A stretch of 64,000 nucleotides of DNA from Candidatus Absconditabacterales bacterium (GCA_023228925.1 JALOAF010000003.1:5533-69532); one strand, 5' to 3'. Shown: positions 33,271 to 45,343, numbered from the stretch's first letter. A program made the numbers and translations. The notes: a model not told the origin generated them from the sequence alone.

Positions 33271-34746
33271 CTATAAACTCTCCAATGACCCTGATAAATC
33301 TACTTGTCAGCCAGACAAGCTATCCAACTCAGTAGTTTCCTCCTTGTTATTCCCATTAATTTGCCATTGAATTATCAATTCTATCTCATCAGAAAATTCT
33401 GATTTCAAATCAGATAATAAAGTATCATATATATCATCTCTATCTACTTCTTCAGGAGAATATAAGTTTAAAAATAATATAATTTTTTCTTGTTGTAAGA
33501 ATTTATAATCCAATAAAACAATTCATTTAAATGTACTATCAAAAATATTTTTCACTTTGGACATCATCAATTGTTCTTTTGTTGGTTCTTTTGAAATATA
33601 TACACTAGAAATTTCAACTATATTCAAATCCAACTCAATAGATTTCTGTAAATTTAATGATAATATTTTTGTCAAATCGGTCTTATTTTCATTCGTGATT
33701 AAAACATCACTTGGAACATTCAAAACAGAATTGATACGAATTAAATCATCTCATAAATTTTGGAAAGAAACTTTATCTAAGTCAATTTTCGTATCTATAG
33801 ATTTAAAATAAGATTTTATAGTTTCATTTATTTGATTATTTATTTTAATATTATCAGAAATTTGTAACATAGATTTTTTAAGAGGGAAAATGATAAGCAG
33901 AACAAAGAAGAACACCATTAAGAATACAATCAAACTTCTCTTTTGTCACGCTCTATTGGTCGGGAAAAATCAAAATAGATATAATATAATCACTCAAACA
34001 ATAATTATCGCCACTAAGTTGGTTAAAAATAATAAGAAACTACCTTGAATTATAGAAAAGTCTAAAAAATATATTCAGATTCAAACTACAGAAAGTGGTG
34101 GTAAAAGTGAAACAGCGACTGTAACACCAGCAATAGTCTCTTCTAATTTTTTAATTCATAAAGATAAAAAAGCAAATGCTCATGAAAATAAAGCCACAAA
34201 AAGATCAAGAATAGTGGGAGAAATTCTAGAGGTTATTTCTGGTGTAATATGAGAAAATGGAACAATGACTGAAACAAATATACTAGATATAATAGCAACA
34301 AAAATACTCAGCAACAATATTTTTATACTTCTAAAATACATTTTTTTATGACCATTTGTAATAGCAAATGACAATGATTTTATAGGATATAAAAGCGGTG
34401 AAATAAACATAGCTCAGATTGTAACAGGGATAGAATTCATAAACAATCATAATGCAGCAATAACACAAGCCAAAAATAACTGTATCCAATATAGTTTAGT
34501 AGAGTACGAATCATTTATTATTTGTTGTGCTATTTCACTTTTTTTGGAATCAGCTAATTTCAATAATGCTATTTTATCAAAAAATCTAGTAGACTTACCT
34601 ACATTACATTTTTTATTGGAATCAGCTCCTACTTCTACACCATCACACTCTTGTACATTATTCTTGATTTCAATTTCTTTTTTTTCAAGATCAGAGTTAG
34701 TATCTCATTCCAACCACCAAATTCTTATACGTTTTCAAATTTTCAT
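33271..34746 (-). CDS. DUF389 family membrane protein
   Basis: The 491-residue protein has a charged cytoplasmic N-terminus, a core of six or more spans with MFISPLLYPIKSLSFAITNG (family GPimgPi...a.g...gd) and GVTVAVSLLPPLSVVGIG (family GvaiavaLvPPlav.Gi), and a soluble C-terminal region that includes a coiled coil and beta strands. Function of DUF389 is not known. The two proline motifs are well kept. The N-terminal ferredoxin-like domain seen in some relatives seems to be absent or moved to the C-terminus. Confidence 0.78.
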
Positions 34747-34874
34747 AAAAACATTCACAAAATATAAATCAATTCAATTATATACAAAAACATAAAAAAA
34801 AGCAAATTTCAAATTGTTTTAATTTTTCAAAAAACTAAACTAAAGTTGTTTTTAGACTTATAAATTGGAATTTA

Positions 34875-35915
34875 ATGATTTTAGCACTAGCTCCTATGGA
34901 TGGAATTACTGACCTAGCCTGTAGGGTTATAACAAAAAAAATCTTTGAAAAACATAATAAAAATCCTGAAAATCAATTAATACTACGAACAGAGTTTATG
35001 ACATCTGATGGTTATATTGCAAATCCAGATAAAGTGATAAAACATATAATTCATACAGAATATGAAAATCCACTCATATTACAGATTTTTTGATGAAATA
35101 AAAAAAAACTTTTAAAAACAGCTTTAGATATTGAAAAAAAGTATTGAAATAAAGTTTTTTGAATTGAGTTGAATATGGGCTGTCCAGCAAATAATGTTAT
35201 GAAATCTTGATGATGATCTGCTTTATTAAAAGATAAAGAATCCAGTCTAGATATTATCAAAACTCTATCAGAAAATTTGAAACTTCCATTTAGTATCAAA
35301 AGCAGAACAGGGTTAAATGAAGAGGATAAAAAAGCACAAATGAATTTTCTCATAGAAGCTAGTAATTTTTGCCATATGATTACAATTCATGCAAGGACAC
35401 TCAAAGAACTTTATAGTGGAAATTGAGATCGAGATTTTATCTATGAATTAAAAAAAGGGGCCAACAAAAACTGTAAAATAATAGGTAATGGAGGAATCAA
35501 TTCTTTTGAAGAAATAAAAAGTAAAACAAAAAATTTAGATGGAATAATGGTTGGTCAATCAGCAATATGAAATCCACGAATATTTACTTGATATAGTCCA
35601 AGTTTACAAGAAAAATTTGAAACAATTTTAGAACATATAAGTTTGCTAGCAAAGTTTGAAATTTTTATATCAGATCTAAATTCTCAAAATTTATGAAAAA
35701 ACAAAATAAAGCCAAAATTAAAAGAGATAGAATCAATTGATATTCAAAAAAATTATAAAAAAGTTTATTATACTCCTCTACTTTTTAGAAAATATCTACA
35801 TCAATACTTAAAAAATATTCCTAATTCAAAAGAATTAAAAGAACTTTGCAACAAAACAAAAGATTTCAATCAAAGTGTGAAAAACATTCAAGATTTTTTT
35901 TCTAAAATAATTTAA
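34875..35915 (+). CDS. dus: tRNA-dihydrouridine synthase
   Basis: The 346-residue FMN enzyme reduces uridines in tRNA D-loops. Motifs are LALAPMDGITDLACR at the start, ELNMGCPANNV near residue 100 (catalytic Cys in MGCP), IKSRTG near 142, MITIHARTLKELYSG near 165 and IIGNGGINSFEE near 200 followed by DGIMVGQSAIGNP. All the phosphate-binding glycines of the barrel are present, several as TGA. The C-terminal helical domain is normal. The hairpin module at 36.0 kb serves as its terminator. Confidence 0.93.
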
Positions 35916-36003
35916 ATAAGAGGTTTTTTATAAAATATCATCTTAAAAAATGGCTTAATAATAGAATTTTCAACACTCTACTTATTACTCAACTCTAGCA
36001 AAC

Positions 36004-36051
36004 AAAAAAAGTCCTCCAAAATTTGACAAAAAGGACTTTTTTGTTTATAAT
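36004..36051 (+). promoter_or_regulatory. Combined terminator hairpin and consensus promoter
   Basis: Arms AAAAAAGTCC (36005-36014) and GGACTTTTTT (36033-36042) form a terminator for dus. The hairpin loop contains a perfect -35, TTGACA (36023-36028), and the T tract is the 17-base spacer that leads to a perfect -10, TATAAT (36046-36051). The gene at 36081 starts 30 bases downstream. Confidence 0.85.
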
Positions 36052-36080
36052 AGAAATGTTTTAATATAAATCTAATAAAT

Positions 36081-36371
36081 ATGAATAAAAAAGATTACCT
36101 TATAAAACTATTAGAACAATTGTCACCAGTGCGATCTTTGGCAAAATGATTCAAAATAATTGTAGAACAATGAGAGCTACAAGATTCTATAATTGATATG
36201 CTTATAGAGGCTATCATGTGAGCTATACATACAGTCAAAGAACAAGTTTCAAAAGATAAGCTTGAAAAATGATTAATATATTTACAAAAAATACAAAACA
36301 TGGAAAAAAAAGAGGATAAAGAAAATCAAAAAGAATTAGAAGAGATTGAAGAAATCTTAGAAAATTTTTAA
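36081..36371 (+). CDS. Small acidic helical protein, function unknown
   Basis: The 96-residue protein is mostly alpha-helical by composition, with an amphipathic first half (KDYLIKLLEQLSPVRSLAK) and a Glu/Lys-rich coiled-coil tail ending ELEEIEEILENF. Four in-frame TGA codons (Gly) are present. It is preceded by a strong promoter and followed after 12 bases by the long coiled-coil gene, so both belong to one transcript. Confidence 0.6.
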
Positions 36372-36383
36372 TTTTTAAAAAAA

Positions 36384-38366
36384 ATGAGTATGAATAATAT
36401 AGAGACTCCACAAACAAAAAACAAGGAATATAACAAGGAATATCAAGAACAATACACACAATTAGAAAATATTATAAATCAATTAAGTGGTGAGGAAAGT
36501 GTAAATAGTGGTGAGGAAAGTGTAAATAGTTTTGATAAAAGTGAAGTTGAAAATTTATTTACAACAGAGTTTTTTCAAAAAATAGAACCAAAAAATGCAG
36601 AAAATATATATAAAAATATAGACACAATTATTAAACAAAATAACAATGAATTAACAAATAAAGATATAGAAATCCTTCAGAATATATCAGACATTCTCTA
36701 CCCTATAGCACATCCAAAGCTAACAGATTTTGGAAAAGATGAAATAACAACAGATTGGGGGGGGGGGAAAAAAGAACAAATCTATAATAAAAACGATTCT
36801 AATGTAGAAAACAATATAAGTGATGCCCAAAAAACAATAAATTATCAGTTAACTCAAATAGATTCACTTAAGTCATTTCCACAAATGGAAAAGTTATATG
36901 GTGTGTTAAAAAAAATAAATACAATACTTGATACAAAAAACATAAAAAAAGAAAATATTCAGTCTTTACAGCAATTTTTAAGCAATAATTTAACTAAAGA
37001 TGATCTAAATATATTTAAACAAACATCTTTTAAAAACAATACTCGAGATTGAAAGTTTGGTCCAGGAACAATGAGAGTTTTAGAGTTATTTTTAGTTAAA
37101 AGCGAAAATGCTATCAATCGATATCTCAAAGCTAAGGAACTAATAACTAAAAACAAGACAACACAAACAACTGAAACAACACAAACAGCAGTAAAAAATT
37201 CAACACAAGATACTGTTGATACAAACGAGGAAACTAAAGAAAATGAGAAGGCAGTTATTGAGGAAATAGAGGAAATAAACTCTTTTAACCAATTAAAAAC
37301 AAACATAACCTCTATTAATGATAAAAATTTAAATAAATTTATTACTAATATAAAAAGTATAGAAGATTGAATGTTTGATTATAAAGATAAAGAGATTAAT
37401 GAGCAAATAGAAAAAATAGTCAAGTTAAAAGATGAAAAAGAAAAACTAGAAGAAGAACTAAAAGGACAAGAAAAAGATCTTGAAGTGGGGAAATGATTTA
37501 ATAAAGATATAACAAAGAGCATGAACAAAAGAATCAATAATACTAAAGAGGAAATTAAAAAAGCAGAAAAAAATATAGATAATGCTGAAAAAGAATTAAA
37601 AAAATTAGAAAATGAAAATAATACAAATATGAGAAAAAATGAGTCAAAAGAGAAAAAAATTATTAGAGAGTTAGAAAAATTAGAAAATGAAATTACAAAC
37701 AAACAAAATGAGTTATTAAAAGAACAAAATAATTTAGAGAAAAAAATAAACAATCTAAATAGAGAAATATCTGATCTTGAAACAACAATAGAGAAGATTC
37801 AAGACAAAGAAAATAAAAAATTATTTGAATTAGAAAAGAAAAAGCTTGAAAAAGAAAAACAACAAAAGGAGAAAGAACTTAAAAATATTAACAATGAATT
37901 AAAGAAGTTAAATACAGATAAAAATATAGGTCTCATAGATAAATATAGTAAACAACTTGAATCTAAAATAGATAAATATGGTGAACAGCTTGAATCTAAA
38001 CAAAAAAAAGAAAAGGATAATGATAATAAGCAAGAAAAACAAGAAAAAACAAAGAAAACAAAAACTAAAAAAAATAACTTAAAACAAAAGAATGATGAAT
38101 CAAACAAATCTTCAGATGATTCAGAAAAGCTTTGAGATGGGTTATTAGAAGCATCAGGAACATGACAATCTCAAAGTATAGCAGAAGAAATAGCTTTTTC
38201 AGCTATGAGACTGAATGTAGCAGAAACATTAAATCAGGATAATGTCAGTGAACTAACTGATTACAAAATCCGTGAGGAAAAAGCATTTAAGAACCAGGAC
38301 TGAACCTATACTTATAAAATAAAATATAAGATTTTAAGAAATGATCAAGAAAACAATAAATCCTAA
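36384..38366 (+). CDS. Long coiled-coil protein with an 11-G tract in its gene
   Basis: The 660-residue hydrophilic protein has no signal peptide or membrane span. The first 220 residues are Asn/Gln-rich; residues about 330-560 form a long Lys/Glu coiled coil (KEELKKLEN-type heptads); the last 80 residues are a small folded segment ending in YTYKIKYKILRND. A 21-bp DNA repeat gives SGEESVN twice near residue 38. Codon 125-127 GGG GGG GGG lies in an uninterrupted run of 11 G. It reads through several TGA codons. A cytoplasmic scaffold is possible; I recognise no family. Confidence 0.65.
36757..36767 (+). repeat. Homopolymer of 11 G in a coding region
   Basis: Eleven consecutive G inside an A/T-rich gene, at about residue 125 of 660. 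A gain or loss of one base would truncate the protein, as in contingency loci. Confidence 0.8.
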
Positions 38367-38400
38367 TTTATAAAATATAGTTGAAAATAAAATCTACACA

Positions 38401-38447
38401 AAAAAAGTCCTCCAAAATTTGACAAAAGAGACTTTTTTGTTTATAAT
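38401..38447 (+). promoter_or_regulatory. Second combined terminator hairpin and consensus promoter
   Basis: AAAAAAGTC and GACTTTTTT pair as a terminator for the coiled-coil gene. TTGACA at 38419-38424 is in the loop and TATAAT at 38442-38447 follows with a 17-base spacer. It is nearly identical to the module at 36.0 kb and drives the short RNA at 38454. Confidence 0.85.
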
Positions 38448-38453
38448 ATAGTT

Positions 38454-38555
38454 GCCATTAGAAGCAGGCTAGGATATGATAAATCCTAGGACTCAAAAAG
38501 TCTAATAATATGCTTCTTTGGGAGGTTAGGTATTCCTACCTTCCTCCTTTTTTTT
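38454..38555 (+). ncRNA. Short leader RNA or attenuator before the PriA-like gene
   Basis: Starting about 7 bases after the -10, the RNA folds into AGAAGCA / TGCTTCT (38460-38466 with 38511-38517) enclosing CTAGGAT / ATCCTAG and GAC / GTC hairpins: a three-way junction. A terminator-like hairpin GGGAGGTTAGG / CCTACCTTCCTCC with eight T follows (38520-38555). The next gene begins 65 bases later. It could be a regulated leader (terminator choice) or a separate small RNA. It does not match SRP RNA or a riboswitch I know. Confidence 0.55.
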
Positions 38556-38619
38556 ATTGAAAAAAATATTTTTATTCATATCTTATATAATATATTTTAA
38601 TTTTTTAAACAAAAACAAA

Positions 38620-39654
38620 GTGAATTACGAATTATTTAAACATAAAAATAAATGAATTTTTTTGGTCGATATGAGAAGAGAAACCGATTATATTTTTTCA
38701 GAAATTACAAAAGCATCCTTGAAAAAACAAATAAAAAACAATAAAAAAATATGAATTATTGTAAATAAAAAATGATTTTCAAATGGTATTTTTTGTCAAA
38801 AATGTTGATATGTGCCAAAATGTAATAAATGCGATATAAATATTAGTTATTATAAAATCAATGAAGACAAAATATGACTTTGTAATATATGTAAAACACA
38901 ATATAATTTTCCAATAGAATGCCCTCATTGTCATTCATCAGAAATTAAAGAATTTGGGATATGAGTTCAAAGAATAGCAGAAGATATCCAAACAGAATAT
39001 AATGTAAAAACAGTAATTATTGACTCTGATTCCACAAAATCAAAGAAAAAAATCAAAGAAATTTTAGAACAAAAAGATGTTCAGGTTTACATTTGAACAT
39101 CATTACTAAATACTCCTATTAAGTGAATTGATTTAGATTTGATAATATTTTTGAATGCTGATATAGGTTTAAATATTCCAGACTACTCTGCTGCAAAAAA
39201 TAATTTTTATTTTTTATATGATACTTTTGTAAATCATACTTGCAAAAGTTATATAGTGCAAACTTTCAATCCTGAAGTTTATAGTATCAGAAATGCTTGT
39301 AAAATGGATAAAGAATTGTTTATATCAGAAGACAATAAATTTAGAGAAAAAAATCTTTATCCACCATTTTCCGACATTTGTGTAATTTCTCACAAAAATG
39401 AAATAGAAGAAAACTTATTTAATAAAATAGATAGAATGTACAAAGATTTATTGTATTTAAAAGATAAGTATCAAATAGATAGTTTGGAAATCTATACTAC
39501 TCCACCATTGATTTACAAAATGTTCAATAAATATAGATATAATATTATTTTAAAATGAGAAAATCTAAGAAATTTTATGGACATAGTTTATACAAAACTA
39601 AAAATAAATCAAAAGCACTTTAAAGTAGATCGAAATGCAGAAAATATAGTTTAA
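38620..39654 (+). CDS. Degenerate C-terminal half of primosomal protein PriA
   Basis: The 344-residue protein lacks the DNA-binding and first helicase domains of PriA. It keeps the eight-cysteine zinc region: FCQKCGYVPKCNKC near residue 64, then CNIC and CPHC near 90-107, and the phrase SEIKEFGIGVQRIAEDI. In the second helicase domain LNADIGLNIPDYSAAKNNF is clear (PriA LNADlgLn.PDfRAaErtf), but the motif V box and motif VI QVAGRAGR are replaced by unrelated residues. It cannot be a helicase alone and may bind ssDNA or partner proteins. The start is GTG at 38620; an ATG at the MRRETDY position is an alternative. Confidence 0.78.
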
Positions 39655-39864
39655 TTGCCTTACAAGTAATAGTCTTGTAAATTTGATTAGCAAACTTTAT
39701 GAATCCATCATTAGTGAATAAATTTTAACAACTTTTAATTACTATTTAATAACTTATAACAAACAAGTCAAATCAAATTAGGTCAAAAATAAGCTTTTTT
39801 TGTAAAAAATAAACATTTTCAATATAATTAATTATGATTTATTATTTTATAAAAAAATAAAAAT

Positions 39865-41928
39865 ATGGAACAAAAGCTAAAAAACATTGTATTTGACACA
39901 AACTACAGCAGACAAATAAATAATTGATGAGTTGTAGATTTTCCTATTACTAAGACCCAAAATCAAAAAGACGAACAAAACAATAAAAAAGAAACAAAAA
40001 AATGATTTTTAGATAAGCTAATAGAATCTATTATGCCTAAATGAAAGTCTGGTTTTGCTAAAAAAAAGAACACAAATAACGAAAATGAAGAAAATCCAAT
40101 ATTAAAAAATTTATCTCTAAAAGAACAAGTAAAACAAATTATAGAAATGCCTGATGAGGAATATTCTGATAAGGTTTTAACTAGCCAATTAAGGCAATAT
40201 ATTTCAGCTACAGAAAAACAATATTACAAAACAATTTCTGATTATAAATCTCACATTGCACCATCTTTTTGGGAAACAAATAGTACACATTTCAATATCG
40301 CCTGACTTCTAGGAAAATCCTATTATGTGCAAAGTTATCCTTCTTATATTGATGCACTACGAACAAGAGAAATATTTTCATTTGATGCAAAACGAGATAT
40401 GAGTTTTCTTTTATATCCAAAAGATGATGCTGCAATACAATCTATGTTAAAACAAAAAGCAACTCAATTAAAAGCAGAAATAAGTGAATCTATCAGGAAA
40501 GGAATAACTCTTGATACTGAAATTGAACAACAATATAGAGATGTAGAAGATATTAGACAAAAATTAACTACCCGTGAAGAAAGATATTTTGAATTATGAT
40601 ATTATACAAATCTTTATGAAGAAAAAGAAGATAAACTAAAAGAAACTGGAAGAAAGTTTGAACAAAAAATTTCTGGGTATTGAGTAAAAGTAAAACATTC
40701 TATTCAAAGAATGGACGAAGGCTTTAATAGTACCCTGCCTTTATGTAATGATGAATTGTGAATAACAAGAAGTGCTGTAACATCTTCTTTGGCCTGAAGC
40801 TTTCCTTTTATTTCAAATGATCTTATAGATAAAACTGGGATTTTGTATGGACTAAATAGTTACACCTGATCTTTGGTGATATTTGATAGATTTAGTTGAA
40901 AATTACCAAACATGAATAGCTGTATTTTAGCTACTTCTGGAGCCTGAAAATCTTTTGCAGTAAAATTAGAAATTTTAAGATATTTAATAAACTGAATTGA
41001 CGCTATCGTTATAGATCCAGAAAACGAATATAAGTGACTTTGTGATAGAGTTGGTGGTACTTATGTAAATATAGCCACTAATTCACAGCAATATTTAAAT
41101 CCTTTTGATATACCACCAAATATAGAGGATGTAGAATATTGACCATGAGATCTTCTTAGAAGTCAAATAATGAATCTAATATGATTGATAGAACTTTTGA
41201 TTTGAGACTTAAATACCGAGGAAGAAGCTTTATTGGACAAGGCTTTACAAAGTACTTATAACTTAAAATGATTCTCTTTTGAGGAGACAAAATATGAATG
41301 AAAACAACCTCCAATTATGGAAGATTTAATGAACACTTTGGATGGTATGGATTGATGAGAAAAAATGGCATTGAAATTAAGTAAATATGTTACTGGTACT
41401 TTTGGGAAAGTTTTCAACAATTATACAAACGTAGACATTAGTAATAAAATGACTGTTTTTAGTATAAGAGATCTAGAAGATGCCCTCAAAACACCTGCCA
41501 TGTTTAATGTATTAAACTTTATTTGGACAAAAGTAAGAGCACAAAAGAAAAAAAGATTGTTAGTCTGTGATGAAGCATGGATTATGTTGAAACATAAAAC
41601 ATCTGCTGAATTTTTATTTTGACTAATCAAAAGAGCCAGAAAATATTGAGTAGGAATTACAACAATATCACAAGATATTGAAGATTTTATAAGAAGCGAA
41701 TATGGTAAGCCTATCATATCAAACTCTGCTTTACAAATATTATTAAAACAATCTACAACTTCTATAAAATCATTAAATAGCTTATTATGATTATCTGAAG
41801 CAGAACAAAGAAGATTGGTTTCTTGTGGAGTATGAGAATGATTAATTTTTGCATGAGCACAACATGTATGAGTAAAAATATTGGCTTCTGCAGAAGAGGC
41901 AACATTTATATCTACAGATGTAAAATAA
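39865..41928 (+). CDS. virB4: VirB4-family type IV secretion ATPase
   Basis: The 687-residue ATPase has a CagE/TrbE-VirB4-type N-terminal half and a C-terminal motor: Walker A ATSGAGKSFAVK near residue 360 (two glycines, one TGA), IVIDPENEY (the conserved D-x-E-x-E-Y box) near 385, Walker B RLLVCDEAW near 567, and FWLIKRARKYGVGITTISQDIEDF near 590, as in VirB4/TraC. VirB4 drives pilin extraction and substrate transfer in type IV secretion. The N-terminal 110 residues are low-complexity. It is followed after one base by a polytopic protein. Confidence 0.9.
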
Positions 41929-41929
41929 T

Positions 41930-42892
41930 ATGAATAAAAAACAAAAAACATATAGCAACAAAACCGAACTAGCATTGTCTGCATTAATGTTTTTTTCTCC
42001 ATTAATACAAAATCTAATCAAAAAAAATAATATAAATATAGAAGAGTCCGAAAAAAATTTTTTGAATTGATATATTAAGTTATGATATTTTAATATAATT
42101 TTGTTAGGGATTAGTGTGTTTTTTCAAATTATTTATTACACAAGCAATAACAAATTGTTCCAAAGTTTATGAATTATTTTAAGTATAGTATTGTGAATAT
42201 CTTTGGTTATTTGAAGTGTTTATGCAATATTAAACAAAGAAATTCTTTGAAAAAATAATGAAAAAGATTTTAATTACAAAGACGAAAAACTATTAGATAA
42301 TATTTTATACTACATTCCAGTATATAATGTATACAAACGATATAATGAACATAAATTTGAAAATCCAAATATACTTTTAAAAGAATCTTTGTTGTTGCGA
42401 ACAGTATTTACAGTGTTTTTGTTAATCTTTCCTTGAGAAAACTTAATAATTATTCTCATCCTTATTGTTGCTTTAAGAATAATATCTATAGCAAATTGAT
42501 TATATTGATGAGAAAAGTTCAATATAATAATAAATAAAATTTTCAAAAAAAATCCAGAAGAAATATGGGGATATATATTAGGGGTGAGCACAACATTATT
42601 TAATTGAAAAAAAATAACAGAAAATATTAGTAATATTAAACAAAAATTTGAATTAATACCAAAAATAGATTACAAACAAATATTGTCTCAATACTTGATA
42701 TTACTAATTTTGTTATGATTTTTATTTTATTTGTGAGTAAGTAATAATAACATTAATCTAATTTTTGCGGCTTTATTAATTACATGAAGATATGGTGTAA
42801 TGATAATTAAACGAAAACATGTTCCAAATATACCGATTTTAAAGGAATTTGTTAATTTATTTTTTAAAAACAAAAATGAAAAAAAGATTTAA
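41930..42892 (+). CDS. Polytopic membrane protein in the VirB4 locus
   Basis: The 320-residue protein has about seven hydrophobic spans with short polar loops, and YYIPVYNVYKRYNEHKFENPN between the third and fourth. Its ATG lies one base after the virB4 stop and its end overlaps the next gene by 17 bases, so the three are translationally linked. No domain recognised. Position suggests a membrane channel component (VirB3/VirB6-like role); this is inference. Confidence 0.6.
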
Positions 42893-44204
42893 GTTAGTTT
42901 TAAGTATGTTTATGTTATTAGTATGAATTGTGTGAATTTCAAGCGCATGATTTGATCTAATAATAAGTGAAATTTCTTTAAGTAATGAAGGAAATACAGT
43001 AGCTTTATATTCAGAACCATCAATAAATATAAAAATAGAAAATATATGAAATGAAGCTGCAAAAAATAATTCAACTATATCAGAAGGATTTATAAAGTGT
43101 ATAGAAGTAAATTCTTCAAATGAAGTGTTTAAATCATCTGCTATGAATACATTTATAATAAATCCAGATAGTAGTATGATTGCTTGAAACTTAAATTTAA
43201 AAAACACTTTAACTCAAACTCAAAGAGAAGTAACAATAGAATGTAGTATAAATAAAGGCTGAGCACAAAACAACAATTTTACTAGTAGCGAAACAGACAC
43301 TAGCAATAATTCAAAAGAGTTTTCTTTTTGGGTAGATAAATTATCTAGATTTGATTCTTCTATGGACAGAGCAATTGAGCCAATAAAAAAAAACTTAGAT
43401 GCAGCAGAACCAAATTCTACTTTATGATGATGAGATTCTATAAGAAGCTTTGTTTTTAATAAAATAGTAAATGTGGTAACTCCAATTATAATTATTGTTG
43501 GTATTGCAGTATGAATTATCTGAGCATATAAGTTATTTTTTTCAGATAAAGAAGAAGATACAAAAAAATGATTTATGCTAATAATTTATTGAATTTTAGG
43601 AATAATTATTATTTTAAGTGCTAGATATATTTGAAATGTAATATTTGAAGATATGTTTAGATCAGGAGATGCAATTTGATTGAATTGAGTTGATTTAGCA
43701 CAACAAATATATGAAAAAATAGCATATCCATTTATAAAAATAATAGTATATCTTGCATTATGAGTGCTATTTTTGGTACTAGCTGGTAAAACATTATGAT
43801 TTATTACAAAATCAGATTGATCTGGTCAAAAAAAAGCAGGAACAATGATTGCACGAAGTGCTATATCTATGTTGGTTATAATATGAGCAAAACAACTAGT
43901 AGAAGCTGTATATTGAAAACAAGAAACCGTTTTAAATCAAAGTGCTCAAAACTTATGAGAAATAGGGGGCTGAATATTGGCGGATAAAAGTATTCCTATA
44001 TTATATACAGTAATCAATCGAATTATGGGATTAACATCTCTAGTTGTATTGGTAATAATAATATTCCAAACATTTCAAATATTGGTCAATCCCGATAAGG
44101 CTGAAAATCGAAAAAAAATTAGCAAAACAATATTATATATTTTTATATGAATATTGATTATTGGAACAGGATATGTACTTACAAACTTCCTTGTAATCAA
44201 CTAA
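42876..44204 (+). CDS. Membrane protein with three VirB2/TrbC-like hairpins
   Basis: The 442-residue protein has a signal peptide, an exported domain of about 180 residues with two Cys (FIKCIE and TIECSI), and then six spans arranged as three two-span units with a short charged loop in each: LFFSDKEEDTKKGF, FITKSDGSGQKKAG and ILVNPDKAENRKKISK. This span-(K/D-rich loop)-span unit resembles VirB2/TrbC pilins. A fusion of an exported domain with three pilin-like hairpins next to virB4 suggests a core channel or pilus base. Many span glycines are TGA. Confidence 0.62.
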
Positions 44205-44268
44205 TAGTCTTGCTTTTTTTACAAAAAATTATATACTTAATGCATCATTTATAACTAATTATTAAATA

Positions 44269-45273
44269 GTGTATAATTTATACCAAAGTAATTTACGAAA
44301 AGATATACAAACAAAAATATATGACAAACCACACTTTACAGTAAAATTGTTTGGTAAAGAACATTTTTGATTAATAAAAGAAAAAAAAGTATGAATATTC
44401 AAAACAAGGTGGCTACAAATAATGTGAGTAGTCCTACCAACAGATAAAGAATATGTTAGATCAGAATTACAAAAACTACAAGAAAAATACAAAAAAGAAA
44501 AATGAGTAATTTTTGTCCAATTGTGTCTACTCAACGAAATAATAAGATTTGAAAATGTGTGAGTAAGATCTGATAGTTTCTTAAATGATATGAAAGAAAT
44601 GAGATTACAGGTTCGTCAACAAATGAAAGATTTGTACTGATTAGAAACAGCTTTCAGAGAAAATATGCCACAAGCAAATATAGTATATGACATTACAAAA
44701 TCAGATGAAGATTTGATTAAAGAAATGAATTCTGGTTGCAAAGAAAGAGTAAAAAAAGCTATAAAAAAAGGAATTGAATTTGGTGTAGCTTCTCCTGATC
44801 AGTATGATCTATTTTACCAAAAATGGGTAGAGCTTTCGTGAATGAAAGGGTTTAATATTATACCAAAAAAACAATACAATAAATTAATTAGATATATGAC
44901 TCAAAACAATCGTGGTAATTTGTTTACTTCTACAATAAATGGAGATATCATTGCTGGAAGTATTTGTGTATACGACCAACATCGTATAATTTATTTATAT
45001 GGATTTTCAAATAGAAAATATTCTAATATAGGAGGTCATCATTATCTAAAGTTTAAAATTTTTGGACATGCTAGAAAACTATGAATGACTTATGTAGATA
45101 TGCTTGGATGAGCCCCAACAGGATTTCCAACTCACCCACTCAATGGAGTAAGTAGATTTAAAGAATCCTTGTGATGAACAAAAATAGAACAATACGGCAG
45201 TTATGATCTCATAATTAGACCACGATTATATAAGTTATTTAAATTTTATTTTAAATTAAAAAACAGAGAATAA
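44269..45273 (+). CDS. FemAB-type aminoacyl transferase
   Basis: The 334-residue protein resembles FemX/FemAB and related GNAT-fold peptidoglycan bridge enzymes. It has QVRQQMKDLYGLETAFRENMPQANIVYDI near residue 115, KERVKKAIKKGIEF near 160, SGMKGFNIIPKKQY near 190, and GSICVYDQHRIIYLYGFS near 235 followed by GGHHYLKFKIFGHARKLG and FKESLGG at the C-terminus. These enzymes add amino acids from tRNA to lipid II. The start is a GTG at 44269. Its place in the VirB4 locus suggests wall modification linked to the surface machine. Confidence 0.78.
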
Positions 45274-45343
45274 AAACAAATATTTTATTATAAACACAGC
45301 TCACCTCATACCACACACCAATAGATACTTATGTCAAAAAGAA

